From positions 1 to 48,000 of the forward strand of contig CAIIXF020000026.1 of NCBI GenBank assembly GCA_903813345.2: a DNA stretch of 48,000 bases, written 5' to 3'. The notes beneath the pieces were generated by a model, which saw nothing but the letters and a program-made list of their open reading frames with translations, made no database searches and was not told the origin of the DNA. The position numbers and the translations under genes are program-made. The DNA comes from Owenia fusiformis (lineage: Eukaryota > Annelida > Polychaeta > Sabellida > Oweniidae). Positions 9,843-21,385 of the stretch are shown here, one piece after another. Position 1 is the stretch's first letter. Every line of letters starts with the position of its first letter.

Positions 9843-10640
9843 TGGGGTACTATACACTATACAGCCTATAGGTGATCTAGTTAATATATCAATTGAAGAA
9901 TCAGTTAATTAACAATGACACTTGGTGAAATTGATAAAATAATATATAAAAAGATGTTTTATTTTCGGATATTTGTGTAAAAAGATGCGTAATAATACAG
10001 TATTTCCATTCAGTATTGTAATTATTATATTATATTATATTATATTATGAAGAAAAAAATATAATCAACATAATATACTACATTATATAGAGATTAATAT
10101 AATATAATTAGAAATAAGTGAGATCCAAATATATTATTTGTACATATAAACATTTACCAAATCCGATTATCTCAATAAGAAAATGTAGCAGAATGTTTTA
10201 TTCCCGGTATAATATTCTTTTTTAGAATTATTTGCGCCAATTTATATTTATTCTGTCTTTCTAAAATATTATTTGGTCATATTTATCAATCCAAACTGAT
10301 GATTGCAGTCTATTTAGATTTTTTTCTATTCTAAAAAATATTATTTTCTAGACTTTTCCAATCTAATCAGAATATATCAAATTGTATTGTATTATTTGGG
10401 TTCTAAAAGATATTATACTCGATTATTCTCGTCCAATTTGATGTACAATCCATCTGGTTAATTACTTAACCAAACAAAACAAAGAATGCACAGCATGGCA
10501 GTTAATAGGATTAACCGTTCTACTGGCCTTCTCATCTCTATTAATACACATGTCACACATATTTTATTTTGACTGTTCTATTTCTATTTGAAAAATATTT
10601 ACAAATAAATGTTTAGAAGAAAGAATTTTAACTTGTTTTA
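9843..10640. other. AT-rich stretch with TATTA microsatellite
   Basis: At about 10021-10047 there are several TATAT/TATTA pentamer repeats, then further AT-only runs. No gene is recognised. Confidence 0.5.
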
Positions 10641-13060
10641 AATTAATGTTAACAATGGAGTAAAAATGTGAAAAAGTCATCTATTAAAAATCAAATAATT
10701 AACTTTCCAATGAGTTAATCGATTCAATCCAAAATTTAACACAATGTTAATCATAGAAAGAGGGATTTTATACAATTAAACAAATATGAAAAACTTAATT
10801 TGCAAATTATTATTTTTGTGGAAAATAAAACAATCGGCTCTAGATATTAATTCATTCACTCTAACAAACGGATTAACTCTAACAATCGGATTAGTTATCA
10901 GTGAACAAAACTCATTTCATAGAATTGAAAAAACTTAGAGATTAAAGTATTACTTATATTGCTCTGTCATCAATACATGTACATGTATGTGAATGGTGAA
11001 AATCTTCATGATTTTGAAAGAATTGTTGGCTAAGGGGAGGGGATCGTTACTCGTTAGGTACGGGCCTGTATAAAATGCGTAATGTTTTTAGCTAAAATTT
11101 GAGCAGTTCTGTGTCAAGACTATTTTTGTGGTTGGCAGAGTGAATACGGGTGGTTGTTTGTGCCTGTGTAAGAGTGGCGCTTAAATGTTGTTTATTGTTA
11201 ACTTTATATGGCAGAGAAACAATGGAGTAAAAATGTGAGGAAACCCATTGATTAAAAATTAACTTTCCGTTGAGTCAATCAATTTAATCCAAATTTTAAC
11301 ACAATGTTAATCATAACATAAGGGACATTATAGAATCAACTAAATATGAAAAACTTGGTTTTTAAATTATTTTTTGTGGAACTTAGAACTGTTGGCTGTA
11401 GGAAATTAATCCATTGCCTCTAACAAACGGATGAGCTTTCAATGTTAACAAAACTCATATTAAAGAAATTGAATAATTGGGGATTAAAGTTCTACTTATC
11501 ATATTGCTCTGACATACATGTACTGTATGTCAACATGTTATTTACATCAGTTTGTTCTACCATGCACCAATTTGCTCAAAGCGTAATCATCGCTATGTCA
11601 GATGAAACATTAGGAATAAATGTAAAATGTGCCCACTTCTTTATTTTCATTATCAAACAACTAAACATACCGAATATACATTTGGAAATGGAAAACAAAA
11701 AAATAATTAAAACCAGCTTTAATTAAAATGGTCCAATTGTAGTAGAAACAAATGTATTACATCATGGACTAATCTGTTGTTTATATCCCCAGTTTATATC
11801 TCAGATATATGGATAACAGAAAACGCATGAATTGTGAAATGTGAGAGAATACATGTTTTAATTTTGTTTTAGCATGGCTTAACACCACTTGTATCAGTTA
11901 ACGTAATGTACCTTTCTTATTTATTATCAGCGATTTGCCAGAAGAAATCGGAGCAATACATGAACATCCAATATAATACAGGCTCGGAATAAGTTTTAGC
12001 CCAGGTGATCAATTTTCAAAACAAACCAAGGGGTCACACTTGATCATTTTGGCCCGAAATCACTTAACAGTGCTCAGATTGGTAAAAAATGTATGATTTT
12101 GAAAGAATTTTGGCAAGGGGGGGGATTTACTTGACCCCCCCCCTCTCCCTGGCCATGGACCCATACCAAATTCGAAATGTTTTGTCTTGTTTGTGAAATG
12201 ATTAAAGGTGTTTGTGTAAGAGGGGGCTTTAAGTGTTGTTTGTTGTAAACTTAATTTGACAGAAAAACAATTGAGTTAAATTGTAAGGAAACCCAATAGA
12301 GTAAAAATGTGAGGAAACCCATTGATTAAAAATTAACTTTCCGTTGAGTCAATCAATTAAATCCAAATTTTAACACAATGTTAATCATAACATAAGGGAC
12401 ATTATACAATCAAATAAATATGAAAAACTTCATTTGCAATTTATTTTTCAGTTGAAATTAGAACCATTGGCTGTGGAAATTAATCCATTAACTCAAACAA
12501 ACATATTATTTATCAGTGTGAACAAAACTCAAATCATGGAAATTGAATAATTAGGGATTAAAGTTTGACTTATTATATTGCTCTGGAATGTCAATACATG
12601 TATGTGAATGGTGAAAAACTACATGATTTTGACAGAATTGTTGGCCACGGGGAGGGGGTCCTCAGATACGGGTCTGTATAAAATGCGTAATGTGTTTATT
12701 GAATATTGAGCAGTTCCCTGTCATGACTGTTTTTCCGGTTGGCAAAGTGAATACAGGTGGTTCTTTGTACCTGTGTAAGAGAGGATCGATTTAAATGTTG
12801 TTTGCTAAAAAATTCAATAATTAACTTTACAATGAATTAATTGATTGAATCAAAAATTTAACACAATGTTGATCATAACATGAAGGACATTATACAATCA
12901 AATATGTATGTAAAAACTTATTTTGCAAATTATTTTTGTGGAATTAAGAGCCATCAGCTGTAGAGATTAATCCATTAACCCTAACAAACAGATTAATTAT
13001 CAGTATGAATGAAACTCATTTCATAGGAATTGAATAATTAGGGATTAACGGCTCGAAAAT
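10641..13060 (+). repeat. ~560-bp tandem satellite, 3-4 diverged copies
   Basis: The phrases TTAACACAATGTTAATCATA, GATTAAAAATTAACTTTCC-type and ATGAAAAACTT recur near 10650, 11215, 12295 and 12800. A second block with GATTTTGA(A/C)AGAATT, GGGGAGGGG and ATAAAATGCGTAATGT recurs near 10990, 12080 and 12610. The copy from 11215 to 12295 carries an extra ~500 bases, including a 94-codon AT-rich frame at 11442-11726 that I do not consider a gene. Confidence 0.7.
11975..12175 (+). repeat. Possible hAT-like MITE fragment
   Basis: GTGCTCAGATTGGTAAAAAATG followed by a G-run and a C-run, ending in GGCCATGGACCCATACC, resembles the sequence at 37290-37495. Family membership is tentative. Confidence 0.35.
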
Positions 13061-13521
13061 AACCGCGTATAATAGGTTTTTGATTGCAAATGCCAACATA
13101 TTATTTGCTCCTGACAGGAATATTATTCTATATTATTTGGCATTATATGTTGTTCCCTTTAAATAATACACGAATAATATTATTAAATCAAAAATAATTC
13201 TTAAAAATATGTATTATATTTTTTTCCGTTATAATAAAAGAAATAACTGCCTATTATACAGGAAAAAATATTCTCTACGATTCTCTCTTAATGCAACTTA
13301 TTTAGCAGTATATTAAACATTTTATTCTATATTATTTTTACTTTTTTACCAAGTGTGAACATTTAACAATAATTTGAAAAGTAGGCCTAATGTGAAATAA
13401 CTTCTTTAAATGTGTCAACAAATGTATAGATAGACATTGAGAGCGTGGAAGCATTCACTTTCCTTTTCTGAATGGTGCATACAAAGGGCATTTTGAATAT
13501 GGAATCAAATACTTCTTTCAG
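13061..13521. other. AT-rich, no recognisable feature
   Basis: Many TATTAT and AATAAT words are present, including a short inverted ATAATATTATT. No gene is seen until the candidate exon at 13522. Confidence 0.5.
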
Positions 13522-13626
13522 AGGAAGGCAACAGATATGTCCCAGTTATGGGAAAGTGTAGAAGGCAACAAAGGCCTAAAGGATTCAACATCCTTCTTTG
13601 AGGATGTCAAAAGGAGTTGCTCAACG
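13522..13626 (+). CDS. Candidate exon of unknown product
   Basis: This is a 35-codon open segment. It has a pyrimidine-containing acceptor (ACTTCTTTCAG) immediately before it and a strong donor GTAAGT immediately after. The peptide includes ATDMSQLWESVEGNKGLK and ends DSTSFFEDVKRSCST. It is phase 0 at both ends. No domain is recognised. The intron borders are the main support. Confidence 0.35.
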
Positions 13627-14089
13627 GTAAGTTTAAATGGGCAATATGGACTTTTTAAACTTATTCAATTTACACACTTCTAATAAATACAACTTTTGTA
13701 ATTCCTATATATGGTGCCCTATATGCCAGCAATCTTACTCCAATGGTAATAGAATTCAAAATTATTGAACTTGATAAATATTATTTTTTTACCTTTGAAG
13801 TCTACACATTGAGTCAAAAGTAATAAAGATAACATGATAAGTAATAGTAAGTAGAAGGCTTATGCATAATTTTGTAATAATATTGGTAAACAATATTATA
13901 CTTACAGTGTATTAATGTATAGGACATTCATAATTCCAGTTACCACACAAGATGGAAGGACCTTAAAAAGATCCAAACAGAAGCCATCGCCATGACAAAT
14001 ACAAGGACTTCAGACGAATAGACAGTATTATTCCATAATAACATGTTTTCCCTGGGAAAATAACAGGGAATAAAAGTGTTATTTGAAAA
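13627..14089. other. No recognisable feature
   Basis: AT-rich, with no open frame of interest. It may be intronic if 13522-13626 is real. Confidence 0.4.
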
Positions 14090-14195
14090 ATCCCGTATCA
14101 GATCCCGTATCAGCCAAAATCCCGTATCAGATCCCGTATTGGATCCCGTATATGCAAACATCCCGTATCAGATCCCGTATCAGAAATATTCCCGG
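14088..14195. repeat. ATCCCGTATCAG minisatellite
   Basis: About seven copies of ATCCCGTATCAG and close variants occur within 108 bases, with spacers of 0-8 bases. The short minus-strand frame across it (Asp-Thr-Gly rich) is a composition effect. Confidence 0.8.
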
Positions 14196-14396
14196 TAATT
14201 TCTCTTGAGTTTTACGCTTTTCGTCTAGCACATCTCTACAGGAAGTAAAAAAATCGTTTGGAAAATTGAAATTATTGAAATTATTATCATCTAGTTTACG
14301 TCTATTACTGTGTCAAAGGTCTATTACTGTGACAAATATGTCTAGGTATGCAACAGAGGATGTTGATGACTTCATTAAAGGTATTATGAAATAAAT

Positions 14397-14578
14397 AGGT
14401 TATTGATGGTCGTGATGGAATATGGATTTATTCCTTGAGAAAATATGATATTGGCCTCAGAAAATATCATATTGACACTCGGGCTATCGCCCTCGGTCAA
14501 TATGATATTTTCCTTGGCCAATATCATATTTTCCCTCGGAATAAAATCCATATTCCATCCCTCCCATTAAATAACCTC
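14397..14578. repeat. Long fold-back palindrome 3
   Basis: Arms of about 84 bases are ~85% complementary: TAGGTTATTGATGG at the left pairs with CCATTAAATAACCTC-type sequence at the right. Internal AAAATATGATATTGG pairs with CCAATATCATATTTT. The centre is ACTCGGGCTATCGCCCTCGG, GC-rich like the centres of palindromes 1 and 2. Confidence 0.85.
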
Positions 14579-14859
14579 TATGTATATCCTTCTGTGCTGC
14601 AACTTTGACAATATTATAGAGACTGCTGATCATTTCCGAAACAAATGTGTTCCTTTGTTACACAACTACTTAAAGAGAGAATCGCAGAGATAGCGAGCAG
14701 GCCAAATAGATATACTAGTAGTACTTACATACTAAATTCAATGTAAATAAGTTATGGGAAAATAAATTATAATATATATTTCGATAAAATTGTGTGTTTA
14801 TTATGTTTTTGAATAAAAAAACATAGAATTAGCATTAAACATCTTCTAACTTAATTAGC
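14579..14859. other. No recognisable feature
   Basis: Ordinary AT-rich sequence with no frames or repeats that I can support. Confidence 0.5.
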
Positions 14860-15238
14860 TTGTTTCAAGCTTGATTTATTATTAAATCAGTCCTTAATTT
14901 AGTATTAATCCTAAACCTTTATTAAGCTTACTTTAAGCTTGATTGATCATTAATTCAACCATAATTTTACCCAAAATATCATCAACCTTGATTTAGCATT
15001 AATATCCTTGGCTTTGATTAAGCTTATTTTAAGCTTGATTTAACATTGATTTAGCCTTGATTTACCCAAAATATTCTCAACCTTGATTTAGCATTGATTT
15101 TTTCAAGCCCGAATCAAGCTAGATTCAGCACTGAAATAACACTTGGGCAAATATTGCTTTTTCAATGCTTGAGAAGATCAATGTTGAATCAAGGTTGATT
15201 TTTTGTTAAATCAACATTGAGAAATGTTTGCTGTGTAA
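14860..15238 (-). repeat. Subterminal-type repeat block, CACAGCAAA end (right)
   Basis: The same word set as 658-930 (CAAGCTTGATTTA, CAACCTTGATTTAGCATTGA, ATCAACATTGA) runs to a tip AAATGTTTGCTGTGTAAG. This is the reverse complement of the left tip, so the two tips face outward. It could be a separate insertion or the other end of a ~14.6 kb element. Confidence 0.6.
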
Positions 15239-15324
15239 GTGCGTTATATGATTGTATAATAGCATAGTATAACTGCGGTATAAAAAAATTAGTACCGTGG
15301 GTACTAGGCTCACATGGTGTTGCT

Positions 15325-16240
15325 CAAAAGTGAAAATAAAAAGATGGGTATAATTTTTTGAAGATTTTTTGTGACAAAATTATTTCATACAACTACTCTT
15401 TACACAGACATGACTTTTTACAATGCAGGACACCTGAACTTATTTGTAAAGCTAGGAAATGGGCCAAAATGAACTTCCCGAGACAAAAATGGTGGCCATT
15501 TTGAAAATAGGCAAGGTTTTGAAGCAGGAGTCACAGGTTTTTTCTTTATTGATGTTGAACAAAAATATTTTAAATCAGGAATCCTATCTACAGAGGATTT
15601 AAAAAGTGTTGACAGAGGTTTAAAACTTGCCACTATTTTGGACTGACTGAGAGACAGGTGGACGAATCAATGTTAACTAAAATGGCTGAGAATGAAAAAA
15701 ACGGATATAAAATTTTGCTGATTTTTTTGTAACAAAATTATTTCATATATCTACTCTTAACAGTGACATGGCTTTTTACAATACAGGACAGCTGAAATTA
15801 TTTGTAAAGCTAGGAAATGGGCCAAAAGTGAATTTCGCGAGACAGGAATGGCGACCATTTTGAAAATAAGCGAGCTTTTGAACCAAGAGTCATAGGGGAG
15901 TTTTTTGTATTGATGTTGAACAAAATTAACTTAAAACAGGAATCCCATCGACAGAGGGTTTAAGGCAAATGGTCCAAAAGTGGATTTTGCGAGACAGATG
16001 AACAAATCAATGTTAACTATAAAATGGCTGAAAATAAAAAAAATGGATGGATTTTTTTCTGATTTTTCGTAACAAAATTATTTATTACATCTACTCCCAT
16101 TGACATTGATTTTTACAAGTTAGGACACTTGAAATTATTTGTAAAGCTAGGAAATGGACCAAAAGTGAATTTCGCGAGACAAAAATGGCGGCCATTTTGA
16201 AAATAGGCGAGCTTTTGAGCCAGGAGTCATAGGGGAAAAA
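15325..16240 (+). repeat. ~350-bp tandem repeat, about 2.6 copies
   Basis: ATTTGTAAAGCTAGGAAATG recurs near 15440, 15800 and 16138, each followed by GAGACA(A/G)(A/G)AATGG and GGCCATTTTGAAAATA-type sequence. The units start with an ACAAAATTATTTCAT phrase. Minus-strand open frames here are read through the repeat and are not genes. Confidence 0.8.
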
Positions 16241-16244
16241 ATCC

Positions 16245-16393
16245 CTATCTATTGGTACATTATTCTCATAAACAGAGTCCCTACTTCCAGCGGCATTTTG
16301 GGCCCCAGCTGTAAGAAGGCCTTCTAACAGCTGGGGACCAAAACGCTGCTGGAACGAGGGACTCTTTACAATTAAAGTAATGCACCGACAGAA
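16245..16393. repeat. Near-perfect hairpin, ~75-base arms, no loop
   Basis: The inner arms CCCCAGCTGTAAGAAGGCC and TTCTAACAGCTGGGG meet at an AAGGCCTT centre. Pairing continues outward through AGAGTCCCT/AGGGACTCT and on to TTGGTACATTA/TAATGCACCGA with mismatches. It would form a long stem if transcribed. It is attached to the last copy of the 350-bp tandem repeat. Confidence 0.8.
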
Positions 16394-16654
16394 AGGCAAT
16401 TTGTTTTGCTTTTAATGGTATAAGTTTGAAGAAAAACGGTGCTGCATGAGACTCGCAATCCTTGATTTTCGAGCATCTGGTAGGTCAAAAATTCAAATTC
16501 ACGGTCGAAGTTAGTACCGCGTGATAATGCGAACTTTTTGTTTCTACCTCCTCATTATTTTTATTTTGAAACTGATAATTAAAGTATATTTTCCTTTTCT
16601 TCAATGTTAAACAATAATATTTCACAGTTTACTCTGCTTTCCTATAATAACAAT

Positions 16655-17045
16655 ACATTCATTGGCATAGGTTGTACCATACATCGTTACATGATTTAAC
16701 ATTGGCACGGTACATTTTGATATCAATTCACATTATCCCAGTAATACCAGACATTGTTATTTGATTTAACATGATCACGGTTGTAACAGACATTTTGATA
16801 TCAATAAACATTGTCACGGTTGTACCAGACATTGTAATATAAATTAACATTGTCAAGGTTATACCAGGCATCTTTACATAATTTATCATCATTACGGTTG
16901 TTCCGGACATCCTTACATGATTTAACATTGCCACAGTTGAACCAAGCATCCTTAATGATTTAACATTGTCACGGTTGTACCAGGCATTGCGATATCAATT
17001 AAAAGTGTCACAGCTGTACCAGACATCGTTACGAATGAACACCAT
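16655..17045 (+). repeat. ~40-bp minisatellite (CACGGTTGTACCAGACATTG)
   Basis: About nine degenerate copies of a unit built from GATTTAACATTGTCAC and GGTTGTACCAGACATTG are present. The complementary Met/Thr/Val frame on the minus strand is a by-product. Confidence 0.85.
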
Positions 17046-18254
17046 TACAGTGGCGTAGGAACAATTTACGTCAAAACGCCAGTGCGTAGTGTTGAAAAGT
17101 GAGAATAAAAAAGGCTTATCAATGTTCTTATGTTCTTTAGTCATATGTTCTCATTGTGCATAAAAGTAATCTCGAGCACACTAGCCCAAACAAATGTTTA
17201 TATATACCATATGATATGCTCGATTTTTCAATAGTACTCTTTTGAAAGGTTTTGGTGCCTCTGTTATTTTCTAGCCGCAGATTAATGACACTTTTTGAAA
17301 AATTAAATGCATGAAATATTGAATTAGTTTTAAAATATTGAAAGTTATGTACCTTGTTTCTTTTACTGTAGAAATTGCAAAGTAATCATTATTGCTCTTT
17401 TGGTAAATAATCATTGAACAGATTTAATAAAAAATCGAGCCACTATTGACTATATTATTCATTTAAAATGTAAGCTACAATTTCGCCAAATATTCTTGAA
17501 TCGCGTTCTCTATACAAATTTGAGTTTATACACAGTTTATTTCTACTTATAATTTGTTGTATACCTTTGTAAATTCAATATGTTAAGTTATTATGTATCA
17601 AACAGAGCAATAATCATCAGTTTGTATTTTTAGAGCATTAGAAACAAGGTAACAATCAATATTTTATTAATTTCAATTTTATTGTGTCCCTCTACCCCCA
17701 ATCACCTTGATTTTTACGCCAAATGGTGTCTTATATCTGTGGCTCGGGCTGAAAACGAGAGAGACGCAAAGTAAAATTGCAAAAAATACTGTTGAAAAAA
17801 TCGAGAGAGGGTCGGATTGTTGCTCTTTAACAAAAACGTGTTAGGAAGTATATTTATATAGCATTCGTTATATACCGCCCGTCAAGCCGTTCGTTCTTAC
17901 AAATATGTATATTGTCATCAAAACTTCCAGGAAAACTACCAAACTTCCACTTGAGACTTTATCAAATTTAAGATCAGAAAAGAACCAAATTACGACCTAG
18001 CGACGATTTTGCCTTCTCCTTTTAGAAAGTATGTTTTATAGGTCTTATAACGTGTACCATAGTGTAGCGACCCGGGATGGCTTTCCATACTTTAGAACCT
18101 CCTGTTAGGAATCCTTGCCTGGAATTTCTGATGTCAACTTTCTCCCGGTTTGCTACTTCCCTTTCGCTCTAGAGAGCGATTTTACCCGCTGCTTTATGCC
18201 ATAATAAGCCTTTAATTCTGTAATGTAAGGTTCCCTGTAAATCAAGTTTTAAAT
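17046..18254. other. No gene recognised
   Basis: A CAGTGGCGTAGGA tip at 17050 resembles hAT-MITE ends, but the partner was not found. GAGCAATAATCAT recurs inverted near 17385 and 17605. The remainder is featureless. Confidence 0.4.
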
Positions 18255-18475
18255 TCATTTAATACTGGGGAAGCATACTAGCCCAGTCAAACTAATGAAA
18301 AAAATAGCTTAACCCAAAACAAATTGCAATAGAAATCAAATTAGGTTAGTTATTTACATTTATTAACCTTGAGATACATACTAAAAATCTACCAAAATCG
18401 AAGTAGTGGAACAATGTTAAAATTTGAATCGAAGATACCCCCTACCCCACCCCTTCAATTTATGAGTGTAGGACT
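18255..18475 (-). repeat. Dispersed repeat, minus copy
   Basis: CATACTAAAAATCTACCAAAATC, GCCCAGTCAAACTAATG and a C-rich tail CCCCCTACCCCACCCC match, in inverse orientation, the sequence at 21190-21385. Same family, moderate divergence. Confidence 0.65.
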
Positions 18476-19195
18476 AAAAAACATATTTCTTAAAGTTGAG
18501 GTCTTATTTTTACATAATTTAGCTTGATCACGATTGGATATTGTTTTTCCTAGATAATAATATTTATTTAACAAAGAAAAAGTTCATTTGTCTTCTTTTT
18601 AACCCTTACAAACCCAGAAAAATAGAAAAAATCTCTCAAATTTCGCATATACTAATTTGAATATGTGTTTTGATATTAATGGGACCTTCTAGAAAATGTC
18701 CTATAATTTATAACGATGGACCAACATTACACTCATTATTTCTTTGTAATCTTGAAATAATAGGTTTATTGAATTTTGAGAAATAAACTTTTTGATACCG
18801 TATGGTAAGGCTACTAGAATGAAGGTCGGAAAATGAAATTTGTACAAATGAGAGGAAAAGGCACAAATAAGGTACCGTTGTAAAACTTATGACCCAACCA
18901 TTTTAAATTCACTTGTATCTGAGTCTCAAATTTGTTACCAATAATGTCAAATGCCAGTTTCCATAGCAACCATTTGAATATTGTCAATAGATGTAATACA
19001 TTATCAGGCAAATTCCGCTCATTATTCGTCGACTCAAATTCATATTTGTATCATAATGAAGCAATAAATATGCAATTAGCTCATATGCAAATTAGCTCAT
19101 TTGCTCATTTATCATGACATCATATGATGTGTATTTTCTCGTAGCTAAAAAGGTAGGAAACTGTTGTCTGCTTGGCGGGTGGGTGGTGTTGCATT
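18476..19195. other. No gene recognised
   Basis: AT-rich. ATGCAAATTAGCTCAT is directly repeated at about 19070-19100. Short overlapping frames on both strands have no features of genes. Confidence 0.4.
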
Positions 19196-19645
19196 TTTCT
19201 TGAAATCACGATTCCTGGAAAACCACTTAATGGATTCACTTCAAATTTTCACAAATGTTACATGGAAAGAAGTTCTAGAGCTTATTAACTTTTCGGTGGC
19301 CATCTTGCATTCTGGCGGCCATCTTGGAAGTTTTTAGATAAATCTTGCCATCACAATTCCCAAGGAATCCCTTAACATATTTATTTCAAATTTTTCACAT
19401 GTTCCATGGTAAGAAGTTCTAGAGCTAATAAACTATTCAGAAGCCATCTTGCATTCTGGTCCCCTTTCAGTGGCCATCTTGCATTGTGGCAGCCATTTTG
19501 GACGTTTTTGGATTAATTTTGTCATTGGCATTCCTTGAAAACCACTTCATGGATTAACTTCAAAACTTTACTCATGTTACATGGTAAGATGTTCTGCAGC
19601 TGATAAACATTTTGGTTGTCATCTTGCTAATAGGGTAAACAAGCC
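19196..19645 (+). repeat. ~165-bp tandem repeat, three copies
   Basis: GGTAAGA(A/T)GTTCT with AACCACTT and GTTACATGG phrases recurs near 19205, 19375 and 19535. The copies include GGCGGCCATCTTGGAAG and GGCCATCTTGCATTCTGG, which resemble the YY1-type core AAGATGGC on the other strand. Confidence 0.75.
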
Positions 19646-19754
19646 CACACTGCTATGTATGAGGTACAACATTGTTAACCCTGTGCCTTGTTCTACATTG
19701 TACTCATATATTTAGACACAATGTTGATTGGTATTGTAAAAGTTACTATTGTCA

Positions 19755-20078
19755 GGCGGTAACCACGATACAAATATATGTCATATTCCGCATCGAATAT
19801 AGCATATTCACTTGCGGTGTTTGCCAGATTCACCCGCGGTATATGGCATACACACTAACCAATGAGAACGCGAAATGAAGCCAATCAAATCGATGCTTTC
19901 TGTATAACGTTCTCATCTGCTGTATATGGCATATGCGGCAGTTGAGTGTATCGCATATTTACTGTGGAATATGCCATACTCACCTGTGGAATATGCCATA
20001 TTCTGCAGGTGAGTATGGCATATTCACCTGTATCACAAATGTCGCACAACCATGAATATATGCCATATTCCGCATTAC
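19755..20078. repeat. TATGGCATA-type palindrome cluster
   Basis: At least eight copies of ATATGGCATAT/ATATGCCATA and CGGAATATG words occur in both orientations. The outer ends (CAAATATATGTCATATTCCG and ATATATGCCATATTCCGC) share arm sequence in several arrangements. The cluster can fold into nested stems. Confidence 0.7.
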
Positions 20079-20585
20079 AACTATAAGACTATGACTAGAA
20101 TATGTAAGCACTAGTGCTAAAGGGTAAGGACCAAAACTTGTTCAGAACAAAGTAAGAAAAAGAAAACATTTAAGTACAGAAGAGGGCCTCAAAAGCTACT
20201 TGAATTCACAATTTTGAAAAGCAAAGGTCATATTTTTGCGATTCTGACACTACGCGATCATAATATTCTTTGAGGTTCGATGTACAGATAGCCGAGAATA
20301 TGCTAATAGCCGTAGCCTCTTGCCGTCAGAGGGTATTTTAACCTACTTTTGAGATTTGTATGGAAAATAGGTCAAAACAAAAAGTTCTAAATTAATGCAA
20401 TGTTTGAGGTGTCAAAATACTGGGAAATTTTTGAAATCAGAATTGAAATCTGACTTCGAGTTTAGATTCTTTGATGTTTGAAATCTCGAAAAGTCGACTT
20501 GATGATATCCTCATGTTAAGTCAATGGTGCAAACTTGATCAGCTACCCACTAAGCTACTTAATCAGCTACTTACCCAGCTACCTA
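20079..20585. other. No recognisable feature
   Basis: A short CAGCTAC direct repeat lies at 20537-20583; otherwise nothing stands out. Confidence 0.4.
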
Positions 20586-20609
20586 TATCATATTTATAGT
20601 GTATATAAT

Positions 20610-20895
20610 ATTAATAAGATTTCATTTTCAAGTCCATAAGGGTTATTGATCTCAATTCTCCTAGTAATTTAAAAATAAGTGAAACAAATGAAGGCCTACC
20701 CCTATTTTTCAATTTGTTTTAAAAAATCATGACTTTATATATATTTATATTATATTTAAGGCATACATAATATATATATGCTTTCATTATAAAGTCCTTA
20801 GGGGTTAATGATTCTTCCAGTGATTTAAAAATAAGTGAAGCGAATGAATGCCTACCCCTAATTTTTTTAATTTTTTTTTCGAAAGTTATGATTTT
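20610..20895 (+). repeat. Direct repeat pair, ~180 bp
   Basis: TTTAAAAATAAGTGAA followed by GAATG(A/C)(A/C)GGCCTACCCCTA-like sequence occurs at about 20667 and 20822. Both copies are preceded by AAGTCC(A/T)TAAGGGTTA-type sequence. It is a tandem duplication of an AT-rich segment. Confidence 0.65.
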
Positions 20896-21189
20896 TTTTC
20901 TCAACAACTAATAGATGCAAAATTCTCTTGCTTTGTATATGTATGTATTACATAATAAGGTAAAACTGGGATTTTTTTTATACATGATTAAGTCGCTATT
21001 TAGGAATATAATGGCGTTCACATAAAATTACCGTGCGCATTTAATGCAAAATTTCAGATGAATAAGGGTTAGAAATATTCTTATTCACTCTGAATATCAA
21101 AGGTAAAGAGATACACAGATTGGGATACCTTATTACAAGCAAGAAATTGTAAAATTACTTTAAAAAGATTGCAGGCATTTGAAAAATAA

Positions 21190-21385
21190 TTTTTTCCTTA
21201 GGGGGGTCTGTTTTTCAAGGGGAGGGGGTACCAAAAATGATTTTTTTATATGTTCCACTTAATAGATTTTGGTAGATTTTTAGTATGTCATTTCATATGT
21301 TTATATGAATTGGAAAAACAACATTTTATTACTATTGCAATTAGTTTTGGGTCAAATGTTACTTTGACTGGACTATACCTAGAGC
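21190..21385 (+). repeat. Dispersed repeat, plus copy
   Basis: This is the partner of 18255-18475. It has a G-rich head (GGGGTCTG..., GGGGAGGGGGTACC), then TTTTGGTAGATTTTTAGTATG and TTGACTGGACTA. Confidence 0.65.

Noticed and set aside
11442-11726. 94-codon frame as a gene
   Set aside because: It lies in a satellite copy, with AT-driven composition, no domain and no splice support.
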